Shown here: one piece after another, positions 9,307-30,371 of the stretch | Numbering within the stretch: position 1 is the first letter of the stretch | Layout of the letters: each line of letters starts with the position of its first letter | Source of the DNA: Tistrella mobilis | GTDB taxonomy: Bacteria; Pseudomonadota; Alphaproteobacteria; Tistrellales; Tistrellaceae | Assembly (NCBI RefSeq): GCF_041468085.1 | Contig: NZ_CP121017.1 | Span: 620,001 to 684,000, forward strand | DNA length: 64,000 bases | Direction: 5' to 3' | Made by a program: the position numbers and the translations under genes | The notes under the pieces: model-generated | What the model saw: the letters and a program-made list of their open reading frames with translations, nothing else | Told to the model about the DNA's origin: nothing | Database searches by the model: none

Positions 9307-9504
9307 ATGGCCAAGACTTCCCCCGGCGAGTTCGTGCGGCAGGTTCGTCAGGAGGCGCGCCGCGTCACCTGGCCGACCCGCAAGGAAACGCTGATCACCA
9401 CCGCCACCGTGTTCGTGATGGCGTTCGTTGCGGCGATCTTCTTCTTCGTCGCCGACCAGGTGATCGCCTGGGGCGTTCGGCTGATCCTCGGCCTCGGCGC
9501 CTGA
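9307..9504 (+). CDS. secE: Preprotein translocase subunit SecE
   Basis: Inner-membrane subunit that clamps SecY in the SecYEG channel. The 65-residue single-span form is typical of alphaproteobacteria: an amphipathic N-terminal helix with the hallmark VRQEARRVTWPTRKET (about 13-28), then one transmembrane helix (about 31-60). It starts at an ATG 77 bp after tRNA-Trp and is 21 bp ahead of nusG, with which it forms an operon. Confidence 0.97.
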   Translation: MAKTSPGEFVRQVRQEARRVTWPTRKETLITTATVFVMAFVAAIFFFVADQVIAWGVRLILGLGA

Positions 9505-9525
9505 CCTGAACGAGGAGCCGGCACC

Positions 9526-10059
9526 ATGATCAGCAACTGGTACATCATCCACGTTTACTCGGGCTTCGAGAAGAAGGTGGCGCAGTCGATCCGCGAACAG
9601 GCCGCCCGCAAGGGCATGGAAGGCCTGATCGAAGAGGTCCTGGTGCCGTCCGAAGACGTGGTCGAGGTCCGGCGCGGCGTGAAGGTGAACACCGAGCGCA
9701 AGTTCTTCCCCGGCTATGTGCTGGTGAAGATGCAGCTGACCGACGACACCTGGCATCTGGTCAAGGACACGCCGAAGGTCACCGGCTTCCTGGGCGGCGG
9801 CGGGTCGCGCCCCGTGCCGATCACCCAGGCCGAAGCCGATCGGATCATCAATCAGGTGAAGGAAGGCGTCGAGCGCCCCAAGCCGTCGATCAGCTTCGAG
9901 ATCGGCGAGCAGGTGCGTGTGGCCGACGGTCCGTTCACCTCGTTCAACGGTGTGGTCGAGGATGTCGACGACGAGCGGGCCCGCCTGAAGGTGGCCGTTT
10001 CGATCTTCGGCCGCTCGACCCCGGTCGAACTGGAATTCTCTCAGGTCGAGAAGGTCTGA
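9526..10059 (+). CDS. nusG: Transcription elongation/termination factor NusG
   Basis: Binds the RNA polymerase clamp, suppresses pausing, and links transcription to Rho or to the ribosome through S10. It has 177 residues: an N-terminal NGN domain beginning [21 protein letters not shown], a linker, and a C-terminal KOW domain (about 122-177) with [19 protein letters not shown]. The start is an ATG with GAGGAG upstream. It is followed by a strong hairpin before rplK. Confidence 0.98.
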   Translation: MISNWYIIHVYSGFEKKVAQSIREQAARKGMEGLIEEVLVPSEDVVEVRRGVKVNTERKFFPGYVLVKMQLTDDTWHLVKDTPKVTGFLGGGGSRPVPITQAEADRIINQVKEGVERPKPSISFEIGEQVRVADGPFTSFNGVVEDVDDERARLKVAVSIFGRSTPVELEFSQVEKV

Positions 10060-10072
10060 GACATCAAGGCTT

Positions 10073-10110
10073 CGGGCGAAGCCGGCCTCATCAGGGGCCG
10101 GCTTCGCCCG
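10073..10110 (+). terminator. Hairpin between nusG and rplK
   Basis: A 15-bp perfect GC-rich stem (10073-10087 with 10096-10110) and an 8-nt loop, 13 bp after nusG, without a T tract. It may be a partial terminator or mRNA processing point separating secE-nusG from the rplK unit. Confidence 0.5.
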
Positions 10111-10248
10111 CATCCGTTCCGGCATCCGCCGGGCGGATGCAGCCCGCAGATCCGGCGCCGGTGACGGCACGGAGGCCTGCGGGTGGTGCCGGCGGGAGGC
10201 CTGGCCAGGGCCGTCACCGCCGCCCCGTCTGAATGGAAGGGTCTGAAC

Positions 10249-10677
10249 ATGGCAAAGAAGATTACCGGCTATATCCGGCTTCAGGTGCCGGCCGGTAAGG
10301 CGAACCCGTCGCCGCCGATCGGTCCCGCGCTCGGTCAGCGCGGCCTGAACATCATGGAGTTCTGCAAGTCGTTCAACGCGCAGACCCAGGGTATGGAACC
10401 CGGCATGCCGATCCCGGTGGTCATCACGGCCTACCAGGACCGCAGCTTCACCTTCATCATGAAGAAGCCGCCGGTCTCCTACTACATCAAGAAGGCCGCC
10501 GGCATCTCCAAGGGCGGTGCCACCCCCGGCAAGGCCCAGGCCGGTTCCATCACCCTTGAGCAGATCGCCAAGATCGCCGAGGACAAGATGGTCGATCTGA
10601 ACGCGAACGACCTGGACGGCGCGATTCAGATGGTGAAGGGCTCGGCCCGGTCCATGGGCCTCGTGGTGGTGGAGTAA
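10249..10677 (+). CDS. rplK: 50S ribosomal protein L11
   Basis: Part of the GTPase-associated centre on 23S rRNA and needed for the stringent response. It has 142 residues, the family size, from the ATG at 10249; an in-frame extension to 10183 would add 22 unrelated residues. The N-terminal domain shows [18 protein letters not shown] and the C-terminal rRNA-binding domain [17 protein letters not shown]. It is 4 bp ahead of rplA, with which it forms the L11 unit. Confidence 0.98.
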   Translation: MAKKITGYIRLQVPAGKANPSPPIGPALGQRGLNIMEFCKSFNAQTQGMEPGMPIPVVITAYQDRSFTFIMKKPPVSYYIKKAAGISKGGATPGKAQAGSITLEQIAKIAEDKMVDLNANDLDGAIQMVKGSARSMGLVVVE

Positions 10678-10681
10678 TCGG

Positions 10682-11401
10682 ATGGCGTTCCACGGCAAGC
10701 GACTGAAGCAGGCCCGCGCGACCGTCGATCGCGAAAAGCTCTACGGCCTTGACGAGGCGGTGGCGCTGGTGAAGGCCAATGCCGGCGCGAAGTTCGACGA
10801 GACCGTCGAAATCTCGGTCGGCCTGGGTGTCGATCCGCGTCATGCCGACCAGATGGTCCGTGGCGTGGTGCAGCTGCCCAACGGCACCGGCAAGAGCGTG
10901 CGCGTGGCGGTCTTCGCCCGCGGCGACAAGGCCGAAGAGGCCCGTGCGGCCGGCGCCGAAGTGGTGGGTGCGGAAGATCTGGCCGAAGAGATCCTCGGCG
11001 GCAAGATCGATTTCGAGCGCGCCATCGCGACCCCGGACCTCATGCCGGTGGTGGGTCGTCTGGGCCGCGTGCTCGGCCCCCGCGGCCTGATGCCGAACCC
11101 GAAGCTCGGCACCGTCACCCCGAACGTCGCCGATGCGGTCAAGGCCGCCAAGGCCGGCCAGGTTGAGTTCCGCGTCGAAAAGGCCGGCATCATCCATGGT
11201 GGCGTCGGCAAGGCGAGCTTCTCGGAGACCGCCCTGATCGAGAACATCCGCGCCTTCGTGGATGCGCTGGTCAAGGCGAAGCCGTCGGGTGCCAAGGGCA
11301 CCTACCTGAAGAAGCTGGCGCTCAGCTCGACCATGGGTCCGGGCGTGCGCGTCGACATTGCCGAGATCACCCAGCCGGGTGGCCAGGGCAACGCGGCCTG
11401 A
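10682..11401 (+). CDS. rplA: 50S ribosomal protein L1
   Basis: Forms the mobile L1 stalk that handles deacylated tRNA at the E site. In many bacteria it also represses its own operon by binding its mRNA. It has 239 residues starting [11 protein letters not shown], with the signature [19 protein letters not shown] near 135-155. It follows rplK by 4 bp and ends at the long L10 leader. Confidence 0.98.
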   Translation: MAFHGKRLKQARATVDREKLYGLDEAVALVKANAGAKFDETVEISVGLGVDPRHADQMVRGVVQLPNGTGKSVRVAVFARGDKAEEARAAGAEVVGAEDLAEEILGGKIDFERAIATPDLMPVVGRLGRVLGPRGLMPNPKLGTVTPNVADAVKAAKAGQVEFRVEKAGIIHGGVGKASFSETALIENIRAFVDALVKAKPSGAKGTYLKKLALSSTMGPGVRVDIAEITQPGGQGNAA

Positions 11402-11732
11402 TATCAGACTTTCATCCGGCCTGCGGACTCCGCAGGCCGGATGAGTGAAGACCGTCCTGTCCGAGACGGCAGGTGTGCCGGCCCCCGGTTCCGACCGGAG
11501 CGCCCGGCATTTAATGGATCCCCCGGGATCCGCCTGTCCAGACGGCGAGCAATCGATCCGGTACGGCGCCTTGCCGGTCCGGACGGTTCGCAGACTCGCG
11601 GCAGGTGCGGACGGCACCCCGACGGTTCCCGGCCCGGCCGGAAACCAGAAACGGTGCCACCGAGCCGCGATGCGACGTCCCCCCTGCGGGGAGCCGGCGC
11701 ATCGCATGGTAACCCACACGCGGAGACGAACC
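11402..11732 (+). promoter_or_regulatory. L10 leader region with stable hairpin
   Basis: 331 bp without a gene between rplA and rplJ. It opens with a 15-bp perfect stem (11412-11426 with 11430-11444, 3-nt loop), and further GC-rich complementary stretches follow. In other bacteria the L10-L7/L12 complex binds this leader to repress rplJL translation. The position and length fit such a leader, but I cannot confirm the kink-turn and loop motif by eye. Confidence 0.6.
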
Positions 11733-12251
11733 GTGGATCGTGCAAGCAAGGAAGAGCTGGTCGCAGAACTGCGCCAGTCCTTCACGTCCGCGGGCGTCGT
11801 GGTGGTGACCCATTACCGGGGTCTGACGGTGGCCGAGTCCACCCAGCTCCGGATCGGGATGCGCGACGTTGGCGCGTCCTTCAAGGTCACCAAGAACACG
11901 CTCGCCCGTCTGGCACTCCAGGGGACGGCTTTCGAGGGGATCATCCCGCTGTTCAACGGCCCGACCGCCATTGCGGTGTCGTCGGATCCGGTGGCGGCGG
12001 CCAAGGCGGTGATGAAGTTCGCCAAGACCAACGAAAAGCTCGTTGTTCTGGGCGGCGGCATCATCGGTCAGACCCTCGACGCCAACGGCATCAAGGCCCT
12101 TGCGGACCTGCCGTCGCTCGACGAACTGCGCGGCAAGCTCATCGGCGTCCTTCAGGCGCCCGCGAGCCGCATCGTCGGCGTGCTGCAGGCCCCCGGCGGT
12201 CAGCTGGCCCGTGTCCTCAAGGCCTATGCCGAGAAGGACCAGGCCGCCTGA
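11733..12251 (+). CDS. rplJ: 50S ribosomal protein L10
   Basis: Base of the ribosomal stalk that anchors the L7/L12 dimers. I chose GTG 11733 (MDRASKEELVAELRQ), with GGAG 7 bp upstream, giving 172 residues, the family size. Frames extending to 11445 translate the leader and give a 268-residue product with no L10 resemblance at its N-terminus. The N-terminal RNA-binding part contains VVVVTHYRGLTVAE, and the C-terminal helix that carries L12 is Ala/Leu-rich. Confidence 0.96.
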   Translation: MDRASKEELVAELRQSFTSAGVVVVTHYRGLTVAESTQLRIGMRDVGASFKVTKNTLARLALQGTAFEGIIPLFNGPTAIAVSSDPVAAAKAVMKFAKTNEKLVVLGGGIIGQTLDANGIKALADLPSLDELRGKLIGVLQAPASRIVGVLQAPGGQLARVLKAYAEKDQAA

Positions 12252-12392
12252 CCCCAGGCTGCCCACCCCTCGGACCAAACCCATCATCGAAGGCCCGCCC
12301 GAATCAGGGCGCCGGTCGGTGGCACGGCGGATGCCGGCCCATGACCGGGTCCCGTGCGGGCCGAACCGGATCGAAGTTCAGGAGCTACTACA

Positions 12393-12770
12393 ATGGCCGA
12401 TCTCGCCCGCCTGGTTGACGAGCTGTCCGCCCTTACCGTTATCGAGGCCGCCGAGCTCTCGAAGATGCTCGAAGAGAAGTGGGGCGTCTCCGCCGCCGCT
12501 CCGGTCGCCGTGGCTGCCGTCGGTGGCGCCGCCGAGGCTGCCGCCCCGGTCGAGGAGAAGACCGAGTTCGACGTGATCCTCGTCGACGCCGGCGACAAGA
12601 AGATCAACGTCATTAAGGAAGTCCGTGCGATCACCGGCCTTGGCCTGAAGGAAGCCAAGGACCTGGTCGAGGGCGCGCCGAAGCCGGTGAAGGAAGGCGT
12701 GACCAAGGACGAAGCCGAGGCGATGAAGAAGAAGCTGGAAGAGGCCGGTGCGAAGGTCGAGGTGAAGTAA
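12393..12770 (+). CDS. rplL: 50S ribosomal protein L7/L12
   Basis: Multicopy stalk protein that recruits translational GTPases. It has 125 residues from the ATG at 12393 with GGAG 9 bp upstream: an N-terminal dimerisation helix (1-30), an Ala/Val/Pro-rich hinge (about 38-60), and a C-terminal domain with [19 protein letters not shown] 141-bp gap separates it from rplJ. It is followed by paired hairpins and a long gap before rpoB. Confidence 0.98.
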   Translation: MADLARLVDELSALTVIEAAELSKMLEEKWGVSAAAPVAVAAVGGAAEAAAPVEEKTEFDVILVDAGDKKINVIKEVRAITGLGLKEAKDLVEGAPKPVKEGVTKDEAEAMKKKLEEAGAKVEVK

Positions 12771-13505
12771 TTCACGAACGACACGCATCGCTCGACCGAG
12801 CGATCCGCCGCGACGCCTGTGGGTGTCGCGGCAGCTGCGCCGCCCGACTCCGGTTCGTCCGGGGGCGGGCGGCGTCGCCTTGCCGGGATGGCCCTCTGGC
12901 GGCAGCAGCCCCGCGGACCGGACGGAAAACAGGGCGGTGTGACCGGCGGGCCGGGATCATTGCGTGCCGCCAGGATGGGGCAGCCAGATGCTGCAACAAA
13001 AATCTTCCCATCCCGGATGCTTTGCGATATGGTCACAGGCTCGCAAGTGGTGATGGGCAGCTTTGGCTCCGCGACAGGCTGGACACACGCAACTACTTAC
13101 GGGTTTCATCGGGCGTCATGCAGGATCCGGCATGGCGCCGCAACCGCATGTGTATGTGGCTGGATCGGGCATGTCTTCGGATATGTGGATTTCAGGCGGA
13201 TATGCAGGCGATCGTTCCTCGGCGGAAGGATGCGATCCCGTCATGGACGGGCACGCAGCAGGACGTGAACGACGGATGGCTGGTCGGCTCATCGCAGCGC
13301 GCGAGGCGCGCGGGCGGAGTGCCGGCCGTTTTCGTCGAAATGTCCGACTTCACCGGCGCGTCGGCAGCCGGTGGCCTGGGACGGTGAGTGCGGGATCGAC
13401 TGTCTGAGGACCGGGGCCGGTGAATGCCGGGGGTCCTGCAGGCGGGGCGGGCGCATGAATTGACGGCGCCGACGCCGTTAGAAAAACGGTTCGAGAGGAA
13501 CGACG
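12771..13505 (+). promoter_or_regulatory. 735-bp rplL-rpoB intergenic region with two hairpins
   Basis: No credible gene. Two hairpins follow rplL: 12807-12817 with 12822-12832 (11 bp, 4-nt loop) and 12839-12846 with 12866-12873 (8 bp plus inner pairs). Neither has a T tract. This matches the partial-terminator and processing role of the rplL-rpoB spacer known in enterobacteria. The stretch about 12990-13230 is less GC-rich and could hold an rpoBC promoter. I could not pick out a convincing one. Confidence 0.55.
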
Positions 13506-21955
<8,450 letters not shown>

Positions 21956-21978
21956 CGCTCCCGGCGTCTGCGGCCCGG

Positions 21979-22006
21979 CATCCCCGACGACGCATCCCCG
22001 ACGACG
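21979..22006. repeat. Tandem 14-bp direct repeat after rpoC
   Basis: CATCCCCGACGACG occurs twice back to back (21979-21992 and 21993-22006), just before the hairpin that follows rpoC. It is probably a slippage duplication; no function is apparent. Confidence 0.6.
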
Positions 22007-22010
22007 TTCG

Positions 22011-22050
22011 CGGCCCTGCTGCTGCCCTTCAAGGGGCGGCAGCAGGGCCG
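22011..22050 (+). terminator. Hairpin after rpoC
   Basis: A 17-bp stem (22011-22027 with 22034-22050, one wobble) and a 6-nt loop, 55 bp after the rpoC stop. No T tract follows. It is the probable 3' boundary of the rpoBC transcript. Confidence 0.55.
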
Positions 22051-22210
22051 TCGGCGTCTGGGGGGGCGGCCGGGGCATGCAGATGATGCAGGTCCGCTAC
22101 CCGCTCCGCCCGGCGGGGCGTCGCTCGTTACGGGAATCGCGCAGGATTCCGCAGAGTCCCGCGGGATTCCCCGACGGGCCGGAAACCCTTGCATGTCAAG
22201 CCTTTTGGGG

Positions 22211-22239
22211 TTGACGGGGGGAGGGGCCACAACTAGTAT
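22211..22239 (+). promoter_or_regulatory. Sigma-70 promoter of the str operon (rpsL-rpsG-fusA-tuf)
   Basis: TTGACG at 22211-22216, exactly 17 bp, then TAGTAT at 22234-22239. It starts a leader of about 230 nt before rpsL. It is one of the best promoter matches in the window, and sits in the only gap that could separate the rpoBC and str transcripts. Confidence 0.75.
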
Positions 22240-22354
22240 GCGCGCTCACTTCGGGGGCTGGTGTGCGGACCCCCATGGACGGGCGCGTCCATGCCGCACG
22301 GACATCCGGTCCCCTCCATGCCGTAGGGGCCGGCGAAAACAGCCCCCGGAAGGT

Positions 22355-22403
22355 AAAGCCTTTCCCGAGCCGGCATTTGTGCCGTTGGCGGGAAAGGGGC
22401 TTT
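22355..22403 (+). promoter_or_regulatory. Leader stem-loop upstream of rpsL
   Basis: A long interrupted hairpin within the rpsL 5' leader. It pairs AAAGCC (22355-22360) with GGCTTT (22398-22403), TTTCCCG (22361-22367) with CGGGAAA (22389-22395), and CGGCA (22371-22375) with TGCCG (22380-22384). A smaller hairpin (CATGGACG/CGTCCATG) lies earlier, near 22273-22292. Possible attenuator or autoregulatory target of a str-operon protein. Confidence 0.5.
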
Positions 22404-22473
22404 GCCCTCCGACGGTTTTTGTGTGGACGCAGGGTCGCAAGCCCTGCAGCCCAAGTTTGACGGGATCGATTGG

Positions 22474-22845
22474 ATGCCCACGATCAATCAGCTGATCCGC
22501 AAGCCGCGCCTCGCGCCGGTGGATCGCAACAAGGTGCCGGCCCTCGAGGCGTGCCCCCAGAAGCGTGGTGTCTGCACCCGCGTGTACACGACCACCCCGA
22601 AGAAGCCGAACTCGGCGCTTCGTAAGGTCGCCCGCGTGCGTCTGACCAACAGCTTCGAAGTCACCAGCTACATTCCGGGCGAAGGTCACAACCTTCAGGA
22701 GCACTCGGTGGTGCTGATCCGTGGCGGCCGCGTGAAGGACCTTCCGGGCGTGCGCTACCACATCCTCCGCGGCACGCTGGACACCCAGGGCGTCAAGAAC
22801 CGTCGTCAGCGTCGTTCGAAGTACGGCGCCAAGCGGCCGAAGTGA
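22474..22845 (+). CDS. rpsL: 30S ribosomal protein S12
   Basis: Decoding-centre protein; 123 residues from the ATG at 22474 ([12 protein letters not shown]). An in-frame extension to 22402 has no family support. [11 protein letters not shown] keeps Lys43 and Lys44, and [13 protein letters not shown] keeps Lys88 and Asp89 (the methylthiolation site), so the usual streptomycin-resistance positions are wild type. First gene of the str operon, behind a long structured leader and a strong promoter. Confidence 0.98.
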   Translation: MPTINQLIRKPRLAPVDRNKVPALEACPQKRGVCTRVYTTTPKKPNSALRKVARVRLTNSFEVTSYIPGEGHNLQEHSVVLIRGGRVKDLPGVRYHILRGTLDTQGVKNRRQRRSKYGAKRPK

Positions 22846-22868
22846 TCCGGCCGTCAAGGAGAGGTTGA

Positions 22869-23342
<474 letters not shown>

Positions 23343-23386
23343 CGGGTCGGCCGTCTCTTAGAAACCCCAGCTTCCTGGACGCGAAC

Positions 23387-25468
<2,082 letters not shown>

Positions 25469-25522
25469 TCCGCGGATCGATGACCGGTTTGAAAAACGTT
25501 TGGAAAGACGGAGGCGAGAGCC

Positions 25523-26713
<1,191 letters not shown>

Positions 26714-26729
26714 TCGACGGACGACGGCA

Positions 26730-26770
26730 GCGGATGCGCCGGGCGGGTTGATCCCGCAGGGCGCATCCGC
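26730..26770 (+). terminator. Hairpin between tuf copy 2 and rpsJ
   Basis: An 11-bp stem (26730-26740 with 26760-26770) enclosing a smaller GGG/CCC pairing, 16 bp after tuf. No T tract follows, so a partial terminator or processing site between the str and S10 units is likely. Confidence 0.45.
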
Positions 26771-26901
26771 CGCCTGGTTTCCTGACGCCACGAGCGCCCG
26801 GCCGGTCCGCCCGGCGGGCCGGTCTCATGCAAGGACGCGCGGCGCTGCGGCACCCCGGACTCATCCGGCAGGTCGCACCGCCGAGGCCAAGGTAGAAGCC
26901 C

Positions 26902-27213
26902 ATGATGGAAGGCCAGAACATTCGCATCCGCCTGAAGGCGTTCGATCATCGCGTGCTCGATCAGTCGACCCGCGAGATCGTGAACACCGCCAAGCGGACC
27001 GGCGCCAGCGTGCGGGGCCCGATCCCGCTGCCGACCGAGATCGAGCGCTTCACGGTGCTCCGTTCGCCGCACATCGACAAGAAGTCGCGCGAACAGTTCG
27101 AGATCCGGACGCACAAGCGCCTCCTCGACATTGTCGAGCCCACCCCGCAGACCGTCGACGCGCTGATGAAGCTCGACCTCGCGGCCGGCGTCGACGTCGA
27201 GATCAAGCTCTGA
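26902..27213 (+). CDS. rpsJ: 30S ribosomal protein S10 (NusE)
   Basis: Head protein of the 30S subunit and partner of NusB in antitermination. It has 103 residues from the first of two adjacent ATGs (26902 and 26905). AAGG lies about 9 bp before the first, and the second would give the 102-residue form common in relatives. The core [17 protein letters not shown] and the C-terminal [20 protein letters not shown] match the family. First gene of the S10 operon. Confidence 0.97.
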   Translation: MMEGQNIRIRLKAFDHRVLDQSTREIVNTAKRTGASVRGPIPLPTEIERFTVLRSPHIDKKSREQFEIRTHKRLLDIVEPTPQTVDALMKLDLAAGVDVEIKL

Positions 27214-27227
27214 GGGGGTAACGCCAG

Positions 27228-27938
27228 ATGCGTACTGGAGTCATCACCCGCAAGCTCGGGATGACCCGCATTTTCGATTCGGCCGGTATTCACATCCCCG
27301 TGACCGTGCTGAAGGTCGACAATGTGCAGGTCGTCGCCCACCGCACCGACGAGACCGACGGTTACACCGCGGTTCAGGTCGGCTACGGCGCGGCCAAGGT
27401 GAAGAACGTGTCGAAGGCCCAGCGCGGCCACTTCGCCAAGGCGAAGGTGGAGCCCAAGGCGAAGCTCGCGGAGTTCCGCGTGACCGCCGATGCGCTGCCT
27501 GAGATCGGAGCCGAGATCGGTGCCAACCACTTCGTCGTCGGCCAGTTCGTCGACGTCGTCGGCACCTCGATCGGTAAGGGTTTCGCCGGCGCCATGAAGC
27601 GCCACAACTTCGGCGGTCTTCGTGCCACCCACGGCGTGTCGGTCTCGCACCGCTCGCATGGTTCGACCGGTAACCGTCAGGATCCGGGCCGTACCTTCAA
27701 GGGCAAGAAGATGGCTGGCCACATGGGTGCCCGCCGCGTGACCGTGCAGAACCTGCGCGTGACCGTGGTCGATGCCGACCGTGGCCTGCTGCTCGTCGAG
27801 GGCGCCATCCCGGGTGCCGCCGGTTCGTACGTTCTTGTGCGCGACGCCGTGAAGAAGGCGCTGCCAGAGAGCGTGCCGTTCCCGGCCGGCCTCAAGGCGC
27901 AGGTGGCCGTGGCGGCCGCCGAGACCACGGAAGGCTGA
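27228..27938 (+). CDS. rplC: 50S ribosomal protein L3
   Basis: Early assembly protein reaching the peptidyl transferase region; 236 residues, starting [16 protein letters not shown]. The signature [20 protein letters not shown] and [20 protein letters not shown] are visible near 120-160. It follows rpsJ by 14 bp with GAGGGGG at its ribosome site. The C-terminus has a short Ala/Glu tail usual in alphaproteobacteria. Confidence 0.98.
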   Translation: MRTGVITRKLGMTRIFDSAGIHIPVTVLKVDNVQVVAHRTDETDGYTAVQVGYGAAKVKNVSKAQRGHFAKAKVEPKAKLAEFRVTADALPEIGAEIGANHFVVGQFVDVVGTSIGKGFAGAMKRHNFGGLRATHGVSVSHRSHGSTGNRQDPGRTFKGKKMAGHMGARRVTVQNLRVTVVDADRGLLLVEGAIPGAAGSYVLVRDAVKKALPESVPFPAGLKAQVAVAAAETTEG

Positions 27939-27948
27939 GGGCCGAGCG

Positions 27949-28572
27949 ATGGATGTGAAGGTCATTACCCTCGACAACGAGGATGCCGGCACGATCGCGC
28001 TGGCTGACGAGGTGTTCGGTCTCCCGGCCCGCGTCGACATCCTGCACCGGATGGTGCGCTACCAGCTCGCCAAGCGGCGCGCCGGTACGCACAAGGTGAA
28101 GACGATCTCCGAGATCGCCGGTTCGACCGCGAAGATCTACCGCCAGAAGGGCACGGGCCGCGCGCGGCACGGCGCCAAGCGGGCGAACATCTTCCGCGGC
28201 GGTGCCACGGTCCACGGTCCCGTGGTCCGCAGCCATGCCCATGATCTGCCCAAGAAGGTGCGTCGCCTGGCGCTGAAGACCGCGCTGTCGGTCAAGGCTC
28301 AGGGCGGCAAGCTGGTGGTGGTCGACGATCTGAAGGCCGACGACGCCAAGACCAAGGCGCTGGTGGCCCGTCTCGAGAAGGCCGGTCTCGGCCGCTCGAC
28401 GCTGTTCATCGGCGGCACCGAGGTCGACCAGGGCTTCCGCCTCGCCGCCCGCAACCTGATCGGCATCGACGTTCTGCCGAGCCAGGGCGCCAATGTTTAC
28501 GACATCCTGCGCCGCGACACCCTGGTGCTGTCGCGCGCCGCGGTCGAGAGCCTGGAGGCGCGGCTGAAATGA
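27949..28572 (+). CDS. rplD: 50S ribosomal protein L4
   Basis: Lines the peptide exit tunnel. In E. coli it represses the S10 operon through its leader. It has 207 residues, with the loop segment [21 protein letters not shown] (about 63-84) that reaches the tunnel. The last four bases overlap the rplW start (ATGA), so translation is coupled. No E. coli-type S10 leader is obvious upstream of rpsJ. Confidence 0.98.
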   Translation: MDVKVITLDNEDAGTIALADEVFGLPARVDILHRMVRYQLAKRRAGTHKVKTISEIAGSTAKIYRQKGTGRARHGAKRANIFRGGATVHGPVVRSHAHDLPKKVRRLALKTALSVKAQGGKLVVVDDLKADDAKTKALVARLEKAGLGRSTLFIGGTEVDQGFRLAARNLIGIDVLPSQGANVYDILRRDTLVLSRAAVESLEARLK

Positions 28573-28862
28573 ACCCGGAGCGGATGTACGACATCATCCT
28601 GAGCCCGGTCGTCACCGAAAAGTCGACGATGGGTTCGGAGAATGACCAGGTCACCTTCAAGGTGACGCTGGACGCGACCAAGCCCGAGATCAAACAGGCC
28701 GTCGAGAAGCTCTTCGGCGTGAAGGTCAAGGCGGTGAACACCCTGGTGCAGGCCGGCAAGACCAAGCGCTTCCGTGGCCGCCCCGGGCGTCGCTCGGACT
28801 TCAAGAAGGCGATCGTGACCCTGGCCGAAGGCCAGCAGATCGATCTGACGGCGGGGATCTGA
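28569..28862 (+). CDS. rplW: 50S ribosomal protein L23
   Basis: Sits at the tunnel exit and docks trigger factor and SRP. It has 97 residues, with [14 protein letters not shown] near the N-terminus and the basic loop [19 protein letters not shown]. It starts inside the rplD stop (4-bp overlap), and rplB follows after 4 bp. Confidence 0.98.
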   Translation: MNPERMYDIILSPVVTEKSTMGSENDQVTFKVTLDATKPEIKQAVEKLFGVKVKAVNTLVQAGKTKRFRGRPGRRSDFKKAIVTLAEGQQIDLTAGI

Positions 28863-28866
28863 ACCG

Positions 28867-29691
28867 ATGGCTTTGAAGGCATACAAGCCGACTTCGCCCG
28901 GCCGGCGTCAGCTGGTTCTGGTCGATCGCTCGGAGCTCTGGAAGGGCAAGCCGGTCAAGTCCCTGACCGAAGGCCTGACCAAGTCGGGTGGCCGCAACAA
29001 CCTGGGCCGCGTGACCGCGTTCCAGGTGGGCGGCGGTCACAAGCGCCGCTATCGTCTGGTCGACTTCAAGCGCCGCAAGTGGGACGTGGAAGCCTCGGTC
29101 GTGCGCCTTGAGTACGATCCGAACCGCACCGCGTTCATCGCGCTGATCGAGTACACCGACGGCGAGCAGGCCTATATCCTGGCCCCGCAGCGCCTGAAGG
29201 CCGGCGACAAGGTCGTCGCCGGTGCGAAGGTCGACGTGCGGCCCGGCAATGCCATGCCGCTGTCGGCCATCCCGGTCGGCACGATCGTCCACAATGTCGA
29301 GCTGAAGCCCGGCAAGGGTGGTCAGATCGCGCGGTCGGCCGGCACCTATGTTCAGGTGGTCGGCAAGGACGGCAACTACGTCATGCTGCGCATGGCCTCC
29401 GGCGAGCAGCGTATGGTGCGCGCCGAATGCATGGCCACCATCGGTGCGGTGTCGAACCCCGACCACCAGAACGTCAGCCTGGGCAAGGCCGGCCGTTCGC
29501 GGTGGATGGGCCGTCGCCCGGTCGTCCGTGGTGTGGCGATGAACCCGGTCGATCACCCGCATGGCGGCGGTGAAGGCCGCACCTCGGGCGGTCGTCATCC
29601 GGTTACTCCGTGGGGCAAGCCGACCAAGGGCAAGCGCACCCGCAATAACAAGGCTACGGACAAGTTTATCGTCCGTCGCCGCAAGCCCTAA
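28867..29691 (+). CDS. rplB: 50S ribosomal protein L2
   Basis: Needed for subunit association and peptidyl transferase assembly; 274 residues. The N-terminal [16 protein letters not shown], the OB/SH3 core, and the C-terminal [18 protein letters not shown] with the conserved functional histidine are all visible. It lies 4 bp after rplW and 18 bp before rpsS. Confidence 0.98.
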   Translation: MALKAYKPTSPGRRQLVLVDRSELWKGKPVKSLTEGLTKSGGRNNLGRVTAFQVGGGHKRRYRLVDFKRRKWDVEASVVRLEYDPNRTAFIALIEYTDGEQAYILAPQRLKAGDKVVAGAKVDVRPGNAMPLSAIPVGTIVHNVELKPGKGGQIARSAGTYVQVVGKDGNYVMLRMASGEQRMVRAECMATIGAVSNPDHQNVSLGKAGRSRWMGRRPVVRGVAMNPVDHPHGGGEGRTSGGRHPVTPWGKPTKGKRTRNNKATDKFIVRRRKP

Positions 29692-29709
29692 GGTCTGAAG
29701 GAGGACACC

Positions 29710-29988
29710 GTGCCCCGTTCGGTTTGGAAAGGCCCGTTTGTCGACGGGTACCTGCTGAAGAAGGCCGACGCGCTGCACACCTCCGGCCGCAAGGAGGTGA
29801 TTCGCACCTGGTCGCGTCGTTCGACCATCCTGCCCCAGTTTGTGGGCTTGACCTTTGGGGTCTATAACGGGCACAAGTTCCTGCCCGTGCTTGTCTCCGA
29901 GGACATGGTCGGGCATAAGTTCGGCGAGTTCGCGCCCACCCGCACGTTCTACGGCCACGCCGCGGACAAGAAGGCCAAGAGGAAATAA
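29710..29988 (+). CDS. rpsS: 30S ribosomal protein S19
   Basis: 30S head protein forming the B1a bridge with S13; 92 residues, starting at a GTG (29710) with GAAGGAGG upstream. The core [16 protein letters not shown] and the tail [16 protein letters not shown] match the family. rplV follows 2 bp later. Confidence 0.97.
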   Translation: MPRSVWKGPFVDGYLLKKADALHTSGRKEVIRTWSRRSTILPQFVGLTFGVYNGHKFLPVLVSEDMVGHKFGEFAPTRTFYGHAADKKAKRK

Positions 29989-29990
29989 CC

Positions 29991-30371
29991 ATGGGCAAGC
30001 CTAGTGCCGAGCGGCGGGTTGCCGAAAACGAGGCGCGCGCGGTTTCGACGATGCTGCGCGTGAGCCCGCGCAAGCTTAACACCGTCGCCGAGCTGATCCG
30101 TGGTCGGAGCGTCGAGTCGGCGCTGGCTGCGCTGACCTTCTCGCGCCGCCGGATCTCGAACGACGTGAAGAAGACCCTGCAGTCGGCGATCGCCAATGCG
30201 GAAAACAACCACGAGCTGGACGTCGACCGTCTGTTCGTGGCCGAGGCCTTTGTCGGCAAGGCGCTGGTCATGAAGCGGTTCAGCGCCCGCGCCCGTGGCC
30301 GTGTTGGTCGCGTGGAGAAGCCTTTCAGCCAGCTGACCGTGGTGGTCCGCGAGCGTGAGGAGCAGGACTAA
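29991..30371 (+). CDS. rplV: 50S ribosomal protein L22
   Basis: Tunnel-wall protein and macrolide-contact site; 126 residues, longer than E. coli L22 because of an N-terminal extension usual in alphaproteobacteria. [20 protein letters not shown] is visible near 24-43, and the beta-hairpin [20 protein letters not shown] reaches the tunnel. The stop overlaps the rpsC ATG by one base. Confidence 0.97.
   Translation: MGKPSAERRVAENEARAVSTMLRVSPRKLNTVAELIRGRSVESALAALTFSRRRISNDVKKTLQSAIANAENNHELDVDRLFVAEAFVGKALVMKRFSARARGRVGRVEKPFSQLTVVVREREEQD

Noticed and set aside
11445-11732. Upstream extension of rplJ giving a 268-residue protein
   Set aside because: The extra 96 residues translate the leader and have no L10 similarity; GTG 11733 has a good ribosome site and gives the family length.
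12819-13407. Overlapping small open frames (up to 149 residues) in the rplL-rpoB gap
   Set aside because: Three frames are open over the same bases with no ribosome site, no codon bias difference between them and no recognisable domain; treated as non-coding.
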